Origin: Trichuris trichiura
Taxonomy: Eukaryota; Nematoda; Enoplea; Trichinellida; Trichuridae
Length of the DNA: 64,000 nucleotides
Reading direction: 5' to 3'
NCBI GenBank assembly: GCA_037903355.1
Contig: JBAJFE010000026.1
Location: forward strand, 1,860,001 to 1,924,000
Made by a program: the position numbers and the translations under genes. Position 1 is the first letter of the stretch, and the number at the start of each line of letters is the position of its first letter. The notes under the pieces are model-generated. The model saw only the letters and a list, made by a program, of their open reading frames with translations, was not told where the DNA came from and made no database searches. Shown here piece by piece: positions 9,796 through 24,200 of this stretch.

Positions 9796-12294
9796 ATGAA
9801 CAGCTTGCCAAAACAGCCAGGAGTTAGTAGCATATCATCCCGGGTCGAATTGATGAGAATGGCCAGCAACGCTAGTACTGCTAGTTCCGTAAACACGGTA
9901 TCACAAGATGTTGTGCCTGCAAATATCGTTGGAGTGTCAGAGACGAAAGAGAAAGCTCTGCCAGATACTTCAAAGAAAAAACATCACCATGCTTGGCTCC
10001 ATGTGAAGAGGAGCGAAAAAAGAAACACTATCTCGTAAGTGCTAGTTCATTCCATTACGTTCAGCTATACATGCATCATCATGCAGAGACGAGCAGGCAG
10101 TCATGAGCCTTATAAAAGGGTTATGTGGTACAGGAATGTTCGCATTACCGCAAGCAATGAAAAACGCTGGTTTATGGGTAGGAAAGAAGCTTAATACATT
10201 TGTTCAAGTAAAGTGGATTGAAACTTTTTCAGACCGGATTCATCCTGTTAATTGTAAACAACGCTATTTCCATCTATTGTCTGCACATTCTTGGGAGAAG
10301 AGCTCAAAAGTTCTGCTATAGGTGATTTTTCACATTTGCTACGATAAATGCGATTTTTCGCTGAACATGATTTTAGAACGGAACAAGCTTCACTGAATTA
10401 CGGTGACGTTGTAGAGTTGTCCTTCACTTATGCGCCGCAACCATTTTCTCGATTCGCTCGAGCTGCAAAGTATGAAGTTTCATTTAAACTACTTTTGCTG
10501 TACACTTAAATATTCAAATGCACACGTACTACGTCATAACAGACCGATGGAAGGTGAAACAATTTGCAACACTATAACAAGTTTTCCTAATGGAAATTAC
10601 ATGCAAAAGCGTTAGCCGAAAAAATTGGTACGCTATGCTCAATTCTTTTTCTAAATGAACTTACGAATTATTCAACTTATCAACACCAAACTGCAATAGC
10701 AGTATTGCATTCGCAGGGCAGTTAAATATTTTAGTTCTTTGTTTTAACGACAACGATGGCAGTTAGAAATAGTTTCATTAGTGTAACAGCTGAGCGAAAG
10801 CTATAGGATTGTTTACAAGCTTTATTTTTATTATATTAAAACATTATTGTTTTCTAGTTTTATTATTACTATTATTCCAACTATAATTATATTTGATAAG
10901 AGAAGTAAAACCAGTAACCTATCTATACATTCAAAAAGTTGCTACTCGTCGCGCACACGACATTAAAGCAATTATTTCGGCAGCTCGGCTTTACACTTAC
11001 GCGGGAGCGTTAGAGCTATGCAATAAGAAATCCAGCAAGTAAAATTATTAAACGCTTTTTTGTTACAGGATTTGTACAATCACATTCATCTGCTTGTGTC
11101 AATTGGGTATATGTGCCGCATACCTCACCTTCATTGCCGTCAACTTCCAGCAGGTCACGCGAACAACAGTAACATTCTTCTTAACAAGGCAAACACTTTA
11201 GGCATTCGACTTTGCGGTGGACTACTCAGTGCAGATGTACATGTCAATCGTTCTTCCCTTTCTTCTTGCCGCCGTTTCGCTTCGGCATTTGAAGCACATT
11301 TCCATACTGGCTATGCTAGGGAATCCGGCTCAACTTCTCTGCCTCGCAATCACGTTATACTATGTCTTCCAAGAAGTCCCAACTGTAAAGAATCTTCCCG
11401 CGTTTGGTGGTTGGGGTTCTATGCCATTGGCATTTGGGACCATTATGTTTTCTTTTGAAGCAATCAATCTGGTAAAAATGACCATCAGTCGATCAGTAAT
11501 AGAAATGCTGCTTTTCAGATATTGCCAGTTGAAAACCGAACGCGAAATCCCTCTTTCTTCCTGAAATGGAATGGCGTTCTTAATGTCAGCTGCGTTCTCG
11601 TTACCATCTTCTACGTTGCCATTGGCTTCTTTGGCTACATTCGCTACGGAGAAAATATAAAAGACAGTATTACCTTGAATTTACCATACGATGAACCGTA
11701 AGCTTTTAAAGCCTGCAGCTGTACAAGTGGATTTTTAGAGATAATTAAATGTGCATATTTTTCAGGCTTGCCAGATCAGTTAAAGCAATAATTGCTCTTG
11801 CGGTTGCTCTTTCCTACCCGCTGCAATATCACGTGCCCATGGACTTCATTGCAGGTTATTTGAAAGAAAACTACCGTGAAACACCGCGTAAGCGTATGCT
11901 ATTGGAATATAGCATTCGATACGGTCTCACATTGCTGATATGTAAGTAAAGCATGCGTTTCAACCTTAAAAATAATTAACACCTACCAATAGCTTCATTA
12001 TCGTTAAGGTTTTTGAAGATGTCTCATCTCATTTTAGTTGTCTTCGCAATGGTGGTCTCTTCTCTTGGATTGATCATTTCACTTGTTGGTGCATTTACGG
12101 GAGCAACGCTTGCTTTAGTGATACCGCCAATTGTGAACATCGTCCACTTGTACAACGAAAGATTGTCGACAAAACAGTTCAAGACTCGGGTAACTATTGA
12201 CCTACTCGTACTCCTGTACGGTCTTGTGGGACTGGTTGCCGGCACAGTCATTTGCATCTACGACATTATTCACGCTACCAACAGTAGCCATTAG
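9796..12294 (+). CDS. SLC36: SLC36-type proton-coupled amino-acid transporter, nine exons
   Basis: Exons 9796-10034, 10087-10177, 10233-10321, 10377-10469, 11069-11153, 11202-11471, 11519-11697, 11766-11941 and 11993-12294 join in phase to 507 residues. After a ~80-residue Ser/Lys-rich cytosolic N-terminus come the family landmarks: an SLIKGLCGTGMFALPQAMKN first helix, the NYGDVV segment, the GTIMFSFEAINL motif, an ILPVENR segment, and the late SLVGAFTGATLALVIPP helices. The PAT/SLC36 (Aa_trans) family carries small neutral amino acids with protons across plasma or lysosomal membranes; localisation here cannot be read from sequence. Introns are mostly 47-68 nt, with one ~600 nt. The gene is convergent with TRIM9 and about 700 bp from its end. 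Donors at 10178 (GTAGGA) and 10322 (GTGATT) are weak, but homology supports the joins. Confidence 0.92.
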
Positions 12295-12991
12295 GAAAGC
12301 TCGTTTCCGGCCGCTGCTTTCAAGCTGAATGGCGCATAAGTACCGTTGACCAACTTTGAATCCAATTTAAGAGAAATCATTAGTCAAAGAAATTACGCGA
12401 TGTATACTTACATCTGCACAAACCGTATTGGACAAAATAAGACCTGTTGCCACTATTGTATCTGTGCTTGATGATTAAACGACATTTGCTTGACAGAAGT
12501 GAAATTATTAAACAGCTATCTAAGAATAAACTGAAAAGGAATGCGAACTGATTAAACAACTTCACGCAACGACCGAGTATTAATAAATCAGCTAGGCCCG
12601 TTGAACATTTAAACATGGATTATTTCGGGATAATAGAATCACCTGAAAATTACAAGACTATTCAAACTTTTACCAGCCACTTACCTTAAAAGATTCTCAG
12701 AACCTTTAGTGACGCCAGAGCGCATAAACCGACGGCAGCGGGCTTAGCTTAAATGAAAAAACATACTTCAAAGTGCTTTAATGGTCAACTGAGCTGTAGA
12801 AACATTGTGTCGTTGAGAGGAGATTATACGTAGTTCGACGTTATCATCTCTAAGCGCTTCACAGGAAGCGATGAGCAAGACGTGCCCTGTTTGCGGAGCA
12901 GCTTACAGGCAGTAAAATAAAGAAAGCAGTGGAGTAGCATGAAACCGGTATAGAGCGTTTGAATAGAGACCCAATGTTAGTTTGTTTTTAG
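12295..12991. other. Spacer between two convergent genes
   Basis: This 697-bp stretch separates the stop codon of the SLC36-type gene from the stop codon of the minus-strand TRIM9 orthologue. It should contain both 3' UTRs. No coding exon was recognised. Confidence 0.6.
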
Positions 12992-15900
12992 CTATAGTTT
13001 GATAGTCGGCTGCTTCTTTTGGGTATCTTCACGCTCGTCACTACTGCTGCTGTCCGTAGAGTCGAGCTGAGGTATATCGATTCCCGAGTGCAACGTTAGA
13101 TGCGCATTTCGATTAACAGAGAAGGCTGGATAAAGCGCAACCCGAGGTAGGTTCCTGAAATTATGCAATAAAAACAACATCAACAATAATAATAGCATGT
13201 TAACAGAAGACAATAATATCGTAATAGGCGACGCAAGCTATTAATACTGATGCAGTCTCTACCTTTCCTTATATGTCCTACTAAGCTGCAATAATTCATG
13301 CTGCTCTGATATGAATTAATTTTAAAAAATGAATATATAAGCAATAAAACCACAAAAGGAGTAGCAGGGAATAGAATTTACCGAAAAGCTAGTTCAGAAG
13401 TCTGCTTTCGACCATTGACGCTGAAGCTAAGAGTATGCGCGTCACAATCAAGCAGTATACCAATCACTGAACCCGGACCAATTCCCTTTTCAACACGAGA
13501 ATGGTGGGTCTCTGAGTGCAAATACCACGAACGTCGCTCGTCAATGTACATCGACCAGCCATGATCATCTTTTCCTTAAACCGAGCGTCTAAAGAGCTGT
13601 TCGCCAGAGAATAGATGCAAAATTCTTACCCAGCATTGTGTTCCTGGATACATGTTCCGTAGCCACGCCAACAACCACATCTGCGCTGGCATCGTGTCTA
13701 CTCACGAGTACTTCCCAATAGTGGCGACCTCGACTGAGGCCAACAGTACCCAGAACAACTCGGTACTCCAAAGAGGTACTTGCAACGGAGCTGTTGTCCT
13801 GATCAATAATAACATCGGAAGGGCAAGAATCGGAGTTCAGTTGAAACCAAGCTGCTAAAACATCAAAAAATAATTGCACTAAACATTAAATAAACGAAGA
13901 AGAAACCTTCCGCAGTTTGCAGACGAATGCATCGCGAATAGTCCCCGTCACCGATGGAATTGTACGCTTTCACTCGTGCGTGGTAGATACAACCAAAGTG
14001 AAGATTCTCCACAGACCAGACTGTATCTGGTCCAACGTAGACTTCCTGTAAAGAGACTCTGAGATAAAAGGAAGTATTATGCTTCAAAGTTACCCTGTAA
14101 TTGCCACTCCCTTTGCCATCATCTACTTCGAGCACGTAACCTTCGACGAAAGAACTTTCCGGAGCACGCCATGCAATGGTAGCTGAATTGTTTTCCGCGC
14201 TGCATTGCTCCGTAATGATAACGGGACATCCGGGTACTTAAAAATCAGTAAGTGCAAAATGAAGTGAAACAACATTCAGTATGCGCTACCTTTCATTTGA
14301 ACAAAATTCAATTGCTCAATGGCCTTTGTTACCGCTGAGATGTCCAGTGTTAGATCAAAGTCCGGGGAAACTTTGGCAGCTTCTGACGAAAGCTGCTTTT
14401 GCCAGGACAGCTCCATATTTGATACGCGACTAGACAATGCTGGAGAGATCTGCAAGCAAAGAAAAGAAAGACCTGTAAGAGCTGCTTCTTAGTTACGCGC
14501 TAAAACAAAGAAAGAAAAGCAAGAATTAACAGTCTTAAATTGAGCATCTTGGAAACATTTGAATTGCTAGAAGACTAGCGCATTTACTTAAATAGTATAA
14601 AGTATAGTCTACAAGTGCATTCAGTGACGCGTCATACCTGCACGAAAGCGACCGGATCAACTTCCTTCAACGCTTCAATGCAAAACTGAACTAAACCATT
14701 TGTCTTTTGCAGTAAGTTGGTACAACTGGTAATCTGATCCCGCAGCAATCGATTCTGTAACATTAACTATGGATTACGTGAAATCACGGCAAGTTGTCGA
14801 ACAATGTATGCCAGTGACAATTATTAGGATGTCCTTCGGCAGTGTGGACAACAGAAGTCAATTAACCACTACAAGGCGTGGCACCTTTATGCCTTTATCG
14901 TAGGTCATGTTTCCCCTAGCAACTTTCCCACTCAAACAACGAACGGAAATTAGCCCCATCCGGGTGGCTCCTGCAGCCACGTTAAAGGTACCGAATGTGC
15001 AAGTTCACCTTGTGCTCCTTTTCTCTCATCGCCATGTTCAAAAGAGCTTCTTTGCGTTGCTGCAGCGCCGCTATCATTTGATCGCACTGGGCAACAATAA
15101 AGGCGCCAACGTCTGCCGAATTCGTCTGCAAAAAGCAAAAAGCCATCTCAAAAATTTTCCCTCTAACGCCGTTACTGCTGCTCACCTGAACTTTGTCATT
15201 CAATTGCTTCAATGCAGCGATATCTTCCGTGGCCGTTTTCGCTTTTTCCGACAGCGAGTGCAGCGTCTGCGACAGTTCCGTCTGAAATTTGAATTCAAAC
15301 TGCGAACAAAAAGATAAAGCGAATGTCGTCGTCTGCCGGTGCTTTCCAGTGGACAAAATGTTCGAATTGAATTAGCGAGTATTGAAAAAGCGAAATCATT
15401 CGGCGTGACACGCTCGCTGCGCTTGAAAATGATTTCACGATCGTTTGCTCTTCAATCAAAAATGTGCTTCCGCCAAAGTGGGCCCAGTTTTGAAATTAAA
15501 ATTCCCTTTACTCATTTTATCACTTTGTTCAATCAAATAAATTGAACCGCCATCTAAAGAAGATAAATGATGGACTTTGTACGTCAATTCAATGCAGGCT
15601 TGAATTAGCCGGCGGGTAAAGAAAATGCGCGAAGACGATACAAAAAACTTCAAGTACGCTACTTGTTATGCCTACGTCTGATAGATTACTAATGCGAATG
15701 GCAGCCAGATTTCGGTACTTAAAGCGAGGCATTGAAAGCTCACTAAAGTAACCGATGACTCCAACATGCAGAGCAGATGGGATGACATTAAACGGTTACT
15801 AGAAATCATCGAAACCCTCCATCTCCAATGTCAGTTTCTTTTAGCGAATGATTAATCGCCAGTGACAGTTTTAGCGTTCCCATTCTGCTCTCGTCGTTAT

Positions 15901-18214
15901 GGTATAGAGTTACGGATTTGTTCTTAGCATTTGCCATCTGTGCCGAGTGGACACATCCAGAAAAACCCTGGAGGGTGCTACGGCGCCGCCCTGCGCAGAA
16001 GGTGGCCAAGGCATCGTCGTGAAAATGTGCTGGCTAATGACCCAGACGAGGATCGTTGGCACCTGTCATACAATGGAGCTAATGCGGATTGTAAGGGTCG
16101 ACCGATTGACAACGCTGTCCGCCTGGCGCCAACGTGCGTCGTCGGGACGTCGCTGCCATTCTTCCCATTGCTCAGGTGCCAATCATGATATTCTCACCTC
16201 CGCATCAATGAGGTCAGAAAAGCGTTGTGCAAACAGCGGCATCTCTCTGAGAGGCTGTTAGGCCATCATCAGCGCTTTATTAGACTTCAATACTGGGCCA
16301 TTACTATTATCAGGTGAATGCAACCAGACGATCAATTGCGTCAAAAATATGACGACAGCTGGTGGTGCTGCTACTATTAACATGTTCAACTTAAATATTG
16401 GACAACGGCGAAGTTCTATTGCCAGATACCTTCTTCCGTCGGAAGTTATGAATCGTCTCACTTCACCTGAATAGAGAGTCAAGCATGTTTATCAAAGCGT
16501 AAAATGATTGTTTATCACTGAGCAAAACGTCATGAGGACAGCTACGCTGTTATGAAAACTTTGCAATTCGATCACTTAGGTTTAGCTGACGATGAACTTT
16601 TTCACTTAACGGACAAAGCTTTCCATAATCGTTTGCGCGAGTTAATATCTGCAACCGAAGTTCAACATGGACGTATCAATTATTAATTGCATACTTAAAC
16701 TGGTTACGAAAGGCCAGATTGACATATTTCGCTTATAACTGGACTGCTACGATGCCAAGGTGAAGGGCAAACGGAAATTGTGCACAAATTGGCCGCATAC
16801 CAAATGGTAAGTGCGTAAGTGAACAAAACCCTGCTGAAGGTTTCAAATGAACTTTGAATGAAGGAAGTGTAGACGCTTTGGAAACGCCTGGTGGAAACTT
16901 TATAGTTATTTTGTTACTGGAGAAGGATAACTGCGGAAACTGGATAATCCCGGAAAGAGCAGACGCGGATGGAATTGACCCGACTATTCCCGGTCGAAGC
17001 GGGCCACTGAGGCTTGCTGGTCAGATTAATTGGCCTACCCGCTGTTCCATGACCAGCAATCAACGGAACGACATCTCGACGCTCCTCTCTCGTTGCATTG
17101 GACTTCTGGGTCTGCACCAGGGGCACAATTGGTCTTAATAATAGCCGTAAGCTGAACAGCACTGCTGTTGTTTACTTCCAGGCCCGCCACGCAACAGCAA
17201 AGCTGTCGTCGCCGCTGGTGGGCAAAAAAGGTCCATTCGACCGTTGATGGAAGTACCACTTGAACTTATTATGGAAAAGATGTAAATTACATATCGACCG
17301 GTTAGACGGAAAATCGAATATTTGTCGAACATTCCTACCTTTTGATTCTTACAAACGGAGAGTAGAGACTGCACGTCGTGATTGCAATGGCCACCGTCGT
17401 GTTGTACGCAAAGGTTACAGGCCGCAGTCCGGCACCTCAAGCAATAAAGGCTTGGTATATTCCCCGGGTGTTCCAGACATTTGCAACAGTCGCTCTTTGG
17501 GGTGGCTACTACGGGAGCAAACGTAGTCACCGGTTGCAGCTGATGTTTTGCCAGAGGACCTCGAGTAGGATGGCAGTTGCGTAAGCAGTCGTCACAATAG
17601 GACACATCACACTGTTCGCATCGAACCGTAGCAGCAGCCGGCTGAGAAGAGTCACACAGCTGGCATTTACCATTTGCAGTCACGTTGGGAGAATGACTTC
17701 CATTGCGGCGGCCTGCACCGTGTTTGCTGCAGAAGCGAAGTATGACATTTGCCAGAGCGCGATTGCGAGGCAAAGCTTGGGCACCATGGTCGCCCAAGAA
17801 AAACGTTTTCTGACATGCGGGACATGTTAGCAAGTAACCATTACACGAAGAGCCAACTGGTAATATGCCAGAGGGGCTATGCAAATAGGGAGGTGCTCCA
17901 ACGAAACTTCCTGGCCTGCTTGTGCCGCACAGGACGCCAGAGTCGGTCTCGGACACCAAAGAGAGTTGATCACTTTCTGCGCTGTCGGGATCGCTTCCGG
18001 TAAAAACACTACCCGTATCACCGCTACTAATGGAACCATTATCCGGAGTGGAGACAACACCAGCTGGAACATTAAGCAATATCTGCGCATTGTTATAGCC
18101 TTTATGCGTTTGCAAGCCAAGAGCGCAGCTTAGGCACAGAGAATGCGAGCATGGTAGCAGCACTGGATTGATGAAGAAGACCTTGCAGACGGGACACCTA
18201 AGTTCTTCTTCCAT
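12992..18214 (-). CDS. TRIM9 (madd-2): TRIM9/MADD-2 orthologue, E3 ubiquitin ligase, ten exons
   Basis: Exons from 5' to 3' are 18214-17339, 15281-15186, 15125-15009, 14754-14638, 14449-14290, 14236-14094, 14045-13907, 13854-13630, 13574-13382 and 13154-12992, giving 742 residues. Start [10 protein letters not shown] matches the family. Order: RING (C3HC4 with a ~100-residue Ser/Asp-rich insert before its last CPAC pair), B-box 1, B-box 2, BBC coiled coil ([20 protein letters not shown] junction), COS region, fibronectin III (VPGCPVII to IRLQTAE) and SPRY ([17 protein letters not shown] to [13 protein letters not shown]). C-I TRIMs bind microtubules and guide axon and muscle-arm extension through netrin/DCC signalling; C. 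elegans MADD-2 is the known relative. Intron 1 is about 2 kb; one intron in the FN3 region is 48 nt. The open frame continues upstream of 18214 but without homology, so I treat that as 5' UTR. Confidence 0.95.
15282..17338 (-). other. TRIM9 intron 1
   Basis: About 2 kb between the RING/B-box exon and the coiled-coil exons. It has several open stretches on both strands near 15.9-16.2 and 16.9-17.25 kb that are more GC-rich than typical introns here. None match a family I recognise, so they may be old mobile-element debris or unrecognised exons. Confidence 0.6.
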
Positions 18215-21200
18215 TTCTTCACCTCGGGTGCAAAGACTGGCCGACGAATGAGCAATAGGTGCCGTGCCGCACGGTGTAGAGCAGCTATGGCTTCGGTACG
18301 CCTTACAAAGGTATTGTTCAAGACGATTCGACTCCTGAAACAGTGTAGTCGTAACAATTGGCACTGGTTGCATATAACGACTGCTCCAGCAGGACAACAT
18401 AATCCAACTGGCAACTGGCGCCGCGGCACAGGCGCTAATGCTAACTGGCAGTCGATGTGCGGGAAGGTCAACACCGGCGACATCTATCAGTGGCGCCAAA
18501 CGAGAGCGACCCGTCTTAGGCCTGTACTTAGCAAAGCGTCCTTTTATTTGGCTAATAATATTGGCGCCAGAGACAAGGCGCAATCGTTGTAGGGGTGAAC
18601 TTGGGTTGATGCAGAGTTCAAACAAGATCGTTCTATGCTTGTTCGAATTGCATGGATGTACCATCCAGCGCAACTCGATTCAACTTTGCCTGACCGATAG
18701 CAGAAATGGACAAGACAAAGCTGGCAACGACGCATACATGAAAGAACTTAATGATAATGATCTATGCCCGCGTTGAGGTAGACGTAGGTCGCCCGTCGCA
18801 ATAACTGGGCAACGAACGTCAAATGACGACAAAAGGAAAAGGTCACAAGATGACATGCTAAGCAAATGGTCATTTTGGTACAACTGTTGCAACCCTTTCC
18901 AGGCGCTCGAAAAGCCATGACGTTACCTTTCAAAATAGCCCTAACTAAAGACATTTGCAGAAAAGCGATCTTCAAAGCTCGATTTCGCGCTCTCGTCGTG
19001 TATAGCCAAGCAATGAAAAAACTTCAATTCACAACTTCGTCTTCCGGAGGCTTTTGTCGTAAGGGCAGTGGTATTTTCTCATTTGCATAAAAGAGTTCTC
19101 TACGCGTCAAGCCGGAATGTAAGCCAAACTGTTAAGAATGAGCAGAGGACCAGAAATCGAACATAGTCAAAATCAGAAGAAACAAAGTATGTCGTCTTCC
19201 GAAAATATCATAAAAACTGTATACTTGGATGTTAAAACAATTATTCATCTATTGGCAATAGAAGCGCAGTGAGTTCAACAGTGTACTTAACTTCGAAAAT
19301 TGATTTCTCTGCTCTACAATCTTCCAATTTCCATTGCCTATGGAAAACTGCGCCAGACTCGCTTTATGACGAGCAATAACTTCGGAAAGAAGTTATAAAT
19401 AACGATAAGTGCTGCTTTCCAAAAATGAGATGCCATTTTCAGTATGCAAAAAAGTTTCATAACTACAGCGCCCTATCTGCGCGGTGTAGACAAAATAATA
19501 CCAAACGGCAAAAAAAACGAGCCCTCCAGACTTTCCAGTCGGCAAGCGACGCGGAGTTCTTTTTTTAAAGAGCAAAACATTCCTAACTATCCGGCTGCAT
19601 GGACGCCAGCGAAACTATTATATTACCAAGAACGTTACCTGCTTGCCTCAATGAGAAATTGTTAACCAACAATGATAATGCTGGCCTACAAAGCGGGCGG
19701 CTGCTTTTGCTGTTCGATTCGGGATACAAAAAGCCTGGAATAGCATACGTACGAACACATCTTTTGAAAAGTTCCAATGCCAGCTAATTTTACAATGGGA
19801 TGTACTAAAAACAACCTGCGCTTGAAACAACTGTTTTAACGTTAAGCTACAAGTGATGAGACGCGACTTAAGCTTGAAAAACCCAATGGGCTTATACATT
19901 GATAATATGTGCTTGAAAGAGAATGCAGCACATGATGCTTCGAGAAAGTGAGCGAACATCGTCTGAAAAAATGGCAGATATAGGATAGCCAAGGGATCAG
20001 TACGACACTGGACGAAAGATGATCATAGCAAAGCATTTGCGGCAAAGACTACACTTTAGTGCAAGCAGCAAAGCTGAAGATATCTTATTTTAAGCTCGTG
20101 GAAGAACAATACATTGCGCTGTAAGAGCAAGTGGCAAGTGCAGCTATCCAAAGCAGAATTCGATACGAGAAAGGAAATAATAAAAAAGAGATTCTACAAA
20201 CTAGTGCTTACCGTCTATTTATGTAGGATGAAGCGCCCTTCAGCATGGAAAAAAGCGTTTCAAATTCAACTGTTCTTCTCGTGAAGTCATTATGATTCAA
20301 TGACAGGCAACGAATCGAAAGATTGACACGCTTTTACTCGTTTGAATTTTGTCCAATAGACCAACTAGCCGAGTAAATGTGATGAAGCCCAAAAGAGGGG
20401 AAAAAGGTGAAACTAACTATACGCATTTACTTTTGCAGTCAGAGAGAACAGAGAGAGGGAGGTAGAGAGAGCATGCAGAGAGAAGGTCGCAGAAGTGAAA
20501 GGAAACAGATTACGCGGCCGTCTAACGTAATGGGCCAACTGCGAAAGAAGAAATGCAATTTTCGCTACGTGGAACTTCTGAAACCGGCTCGCTTACTGTG
20601 AACAAAGGCATCGCAGCCGAAGCGCCGATGGATGAACGGACGGCTAACGAGACTTTCGTGCCCACTCGACCATACCTGACAAGACGATGTGTGCGGTGCG
20701 CCGAAGGCCGAAAAATTTATTACCACCCTCCAGTTGGGACGAGCAATGTAAATGTGAAACCAGTTTCTCCAATACATCGAAACATCTCTGCCCGCGCCAT
20801 TGAAAAGAAAGAAACGTTGAGCCCTCAAGAAAATGCCAGAGCTCTCGAGTGACGGAGAGCTTCAAGGTGGCACACTAAAATTTGCGAACCACTGGAAAAA
20901 ACGACAACCGACGGATAGGAGTAGAGAGAACGTAAGAAAAAAAAACAGTTTTTCAAAACGGCGCAACATCCGACGAACGAACGGGGGACGAAAGATGGCA
21001 GCAACCCGTGGATACGCCTTGACAAGAGCTGCTCATGAATATGATACACAAGCACGTCAAGCTTGGCTGAATGGAGAGGGTAAAGGTGAGCATATCTGAC
21101 GCGGTTGAAATCACATTTATAAAGCTGCACGCGTTGCCTGAAGGCAGTCGCTTTATTTTTGCTACTCGAAGTCACGCTATTCGTCAGCTGCAAAAGTGCA

Positions 21201-24200
21201 ATTCCTCAGGGGCGCTCATTTCCGGAATTTCAAAACTTGAAGACGCACCGAATTCCAACCTCCCGACAGGGCACAATTTTTCTCTCAAAACCTCCGAACT
21301 TTGCCAATTATTGGAAATGGCAATAAAAAAAATCTAAACCCGAATGATTACCATGCAAAAGGCTACTTACAACCGTGGGTTGTTTTGAAACTTTTTACGC
21401 ACGCTGTTTAAAAATAGCTCAATGCCTTCTACTATCGTTTGCGGAGGGCAAAACGGCGGAATGAAAAATGACGAAGATTCACTTGCCACGTGCACGAGAA
21501 CGCCAACGGATAGGTGCAAGTAGAACGGACACAGGAAGTTATCCACAAAAGATCATTCTGCAAAAGTTGATGTCAAAGCAGCGGAAGTGCCTGCTGCAAG
21601 CAGGTATTGCTAACTGATGGCATAATCAAATCTACTCTCTCACTCCATAACTAGCCAACGGAGAGTGACTTCTAATTAAGGCTGTAATGATGTTGTGGCC
21701 GTAATGGTCTGCCGGATGATTCGATTTGCTGTTAGTTTAGTCAATGGATAAGGGCATGCCACCCATCGCAGCCTAAGAAGAAAAAATCCTCTTTCGAATA
21801 AAGTTGCACGGATCAACCGAGGGGCCCGTATTATGCCTACCAAAGAGTTAAGTCACCAACTCGACGCCTGTCACAAGGACTCGCATCGAATTATGGCATT
21901 CTTAAGCATCACACTTTTCAAAGATTACGATGATCAGTAAGAGAGTCTATGAAGTCATCTAGTCGCGCCAATTGGAGATTCGGCAGTTCAAACTAGCACA
22001 GACGAGGAAAAGGCGCCTTAAAGGCGGGAGTAAGCGGCAAACAAGCCACCAGCAATTCTTTTCGGTCTCCGTTAAAACCACTTTAGATTAGAAAAAACAA
22101 GCGTCGCGCATACCATACGATCACATTATGAACAAACTGATTCTTAGGAATGGACAGCAAAGAAGTAGTGAATGCAGACCAATTATGGCTAGTCAGTCAG
22201 AAATGTTTCGCTGGTCCAAACCAAATTATGAAATTCAATTAAACACGGCTACAATGAGCCGCAAGTTGCTTTTTCCACTGGGAAGACAAACGAGTTTACG
22301 TCAACAAGAAGTCTATTCAGTCTTTGCCTAATACGGTACGTACTGCCATGAAGAAAAGATTTGAAATTCAATGCCTTGGATCGAAATGTTCGACTTGAAG
22401 CTCGCCCACCGCTTGGAAACAAAGCCTTATCTCCATCGCTATTAAGAAACAGATTGACTAACTAAAAATAGCAAACAAAAATATCAGAAGCTGTAATGAT
22501 GCTTATTTTTTGACTCTCTGATTTGGCAAGTGCAAAAACAATAAAGAGACAGAATAACAAAGCTATCGCTGCTATAAAAAGTCAGCTATTTCTAGGCAAT
22601 CGCAGTTCTGGGAAAACGTTTACGACATATATCTGCCACTGTTCCTCGCTTGCAGTTCAATTCCAGGAAGGGCGGCAGTCGTTAGTCTGACGGCGCCAAC
22701 AAAGCAACTTATCGAAGGTTCAACGCTCCCGATAGACAATCAAGACAAAAGGCAGCTATTAAATACTTGAAGGTGTTTTCAGGCTCATAAAACTCTAATG
22801 AATATATGCACGTTCCCACGCTATCTCATTAACATTCACTGAACGTCTGCTGAGTGAATTTCTAAGTCTGGAAAAGAAGAGTATCGTAAAAATTTTCCCG
22901 CCCTACCTTTTCCCGATTTTGGTAAGGCAAATGCCAAGTTGCAGCTCATAATTAGGGCCACCATGGTGGCAAGAGACAATAGCAGCTATCAGAGGGACAG
23001 AGGGAAACGGACATACTTGAAATGAGGGACAAAAATATCCAATCCCAAATGAGTCAGAAATGGTAAAGGAATTAATTTTAAGTCGACAACTTGCATTTAA
23101 CCGAGAAAATGCCAAACGGATCAACGGATCACTACATGGCTTATTTTGATTGATAAGTTAAAGTCAAGTAATAATTTCTAGAATATGCTTGCAAAGTTGT
23201 GTATCGTTGCAAGCACATTTACGTGCTAAGTCAGTGGCGCACTTTCAATCAGCTAGCCAGAAGTCATTAATAAATTTCCAACGTGAGGATCGCCAAATGA
23301 GAAAAGCATAGTTGGGGTCCACAAAGTTAGATGACATTGATAGACTAGTTTACCAGAGCACTTACGTCAGAAATCAATCGCAGCTGTCTTCAACGTTAGG
23401 CAAATAATTATTTAGATGAATACTGCTTAAAACTGGAACTCGACTCACTTAAGCTATAGTCCTTAAATAGCATGCAACGAAATGATTCATCTGATCATCC
23501 TCTTACGTATACTGAAGCTCAAGTAAGAGCATTTGTACGAAGTAGACCAGAAATGGTATTCTTGAGAATATAGTACAAACCAACAATTCTGAGGCACACT
23601 CAAAGAAAAAGTACTCAAGAAGTTTGCTTCAACATATGCACATTATACAAAGCAGCCTATGCAAAAACCGTTAATATGCCTTATTATTAATGATAACTGT
23701 TGCTCATCATGTGACAAATAGCGCTTCTGTGAAACTAGTGATTCACCGAAGATTGTTTAATTTCAACAAATCCTACCAATATAGGCTGCTTTCCTATTCA
23801 GACTTGATTGTGACGGATGACCGTTTCGAGACGACATTGATTGTTGTGGTGAGTGGCGAATAGCTGGCGAAGAACTGGAAATCTACGGTGAACAAAGAAG
23901 GACCGACGCGCTTAATCGCAAAATTAAAAGCAATAGACTAAAGCCAACGGCGTCGCTGCGGAGAATAACGGAAACGCAAACTGCCCATTCGGGCAAACAA
24001 CAATCAATATGACTTACTCGTTTGCGCGCTTTCAGGCAGCCGACTAAGACAGCAGCTAATTTTGGTGTGTTCGAAAAAAAATGAAAATTCCCAATGCAAC
24101 TGGACAAGCTTAGGCGACCATTTTAAGGCCAACAATTGACAGGCCTACAGCAATTTACAAAATGGACCAACGAATGCAAATCAAAGTGGCAATAGGCAGG

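Noticed and set aside
15806..17259. Cysteine-containing open frames in TRIM9 intron 1
   Set aside because: They suggested hidden exons, but no frame aligned with a known domain and the flanking exons already join in phase without them.
18215..18673. In-frame extension of TRIM9 exon 1 upstream to an ATG at 18664
   Set aside because: The extension has no TRIM similarity, while [10 protein letters not shown] at 18214 matches the family start. It is more likely 5' UTR.
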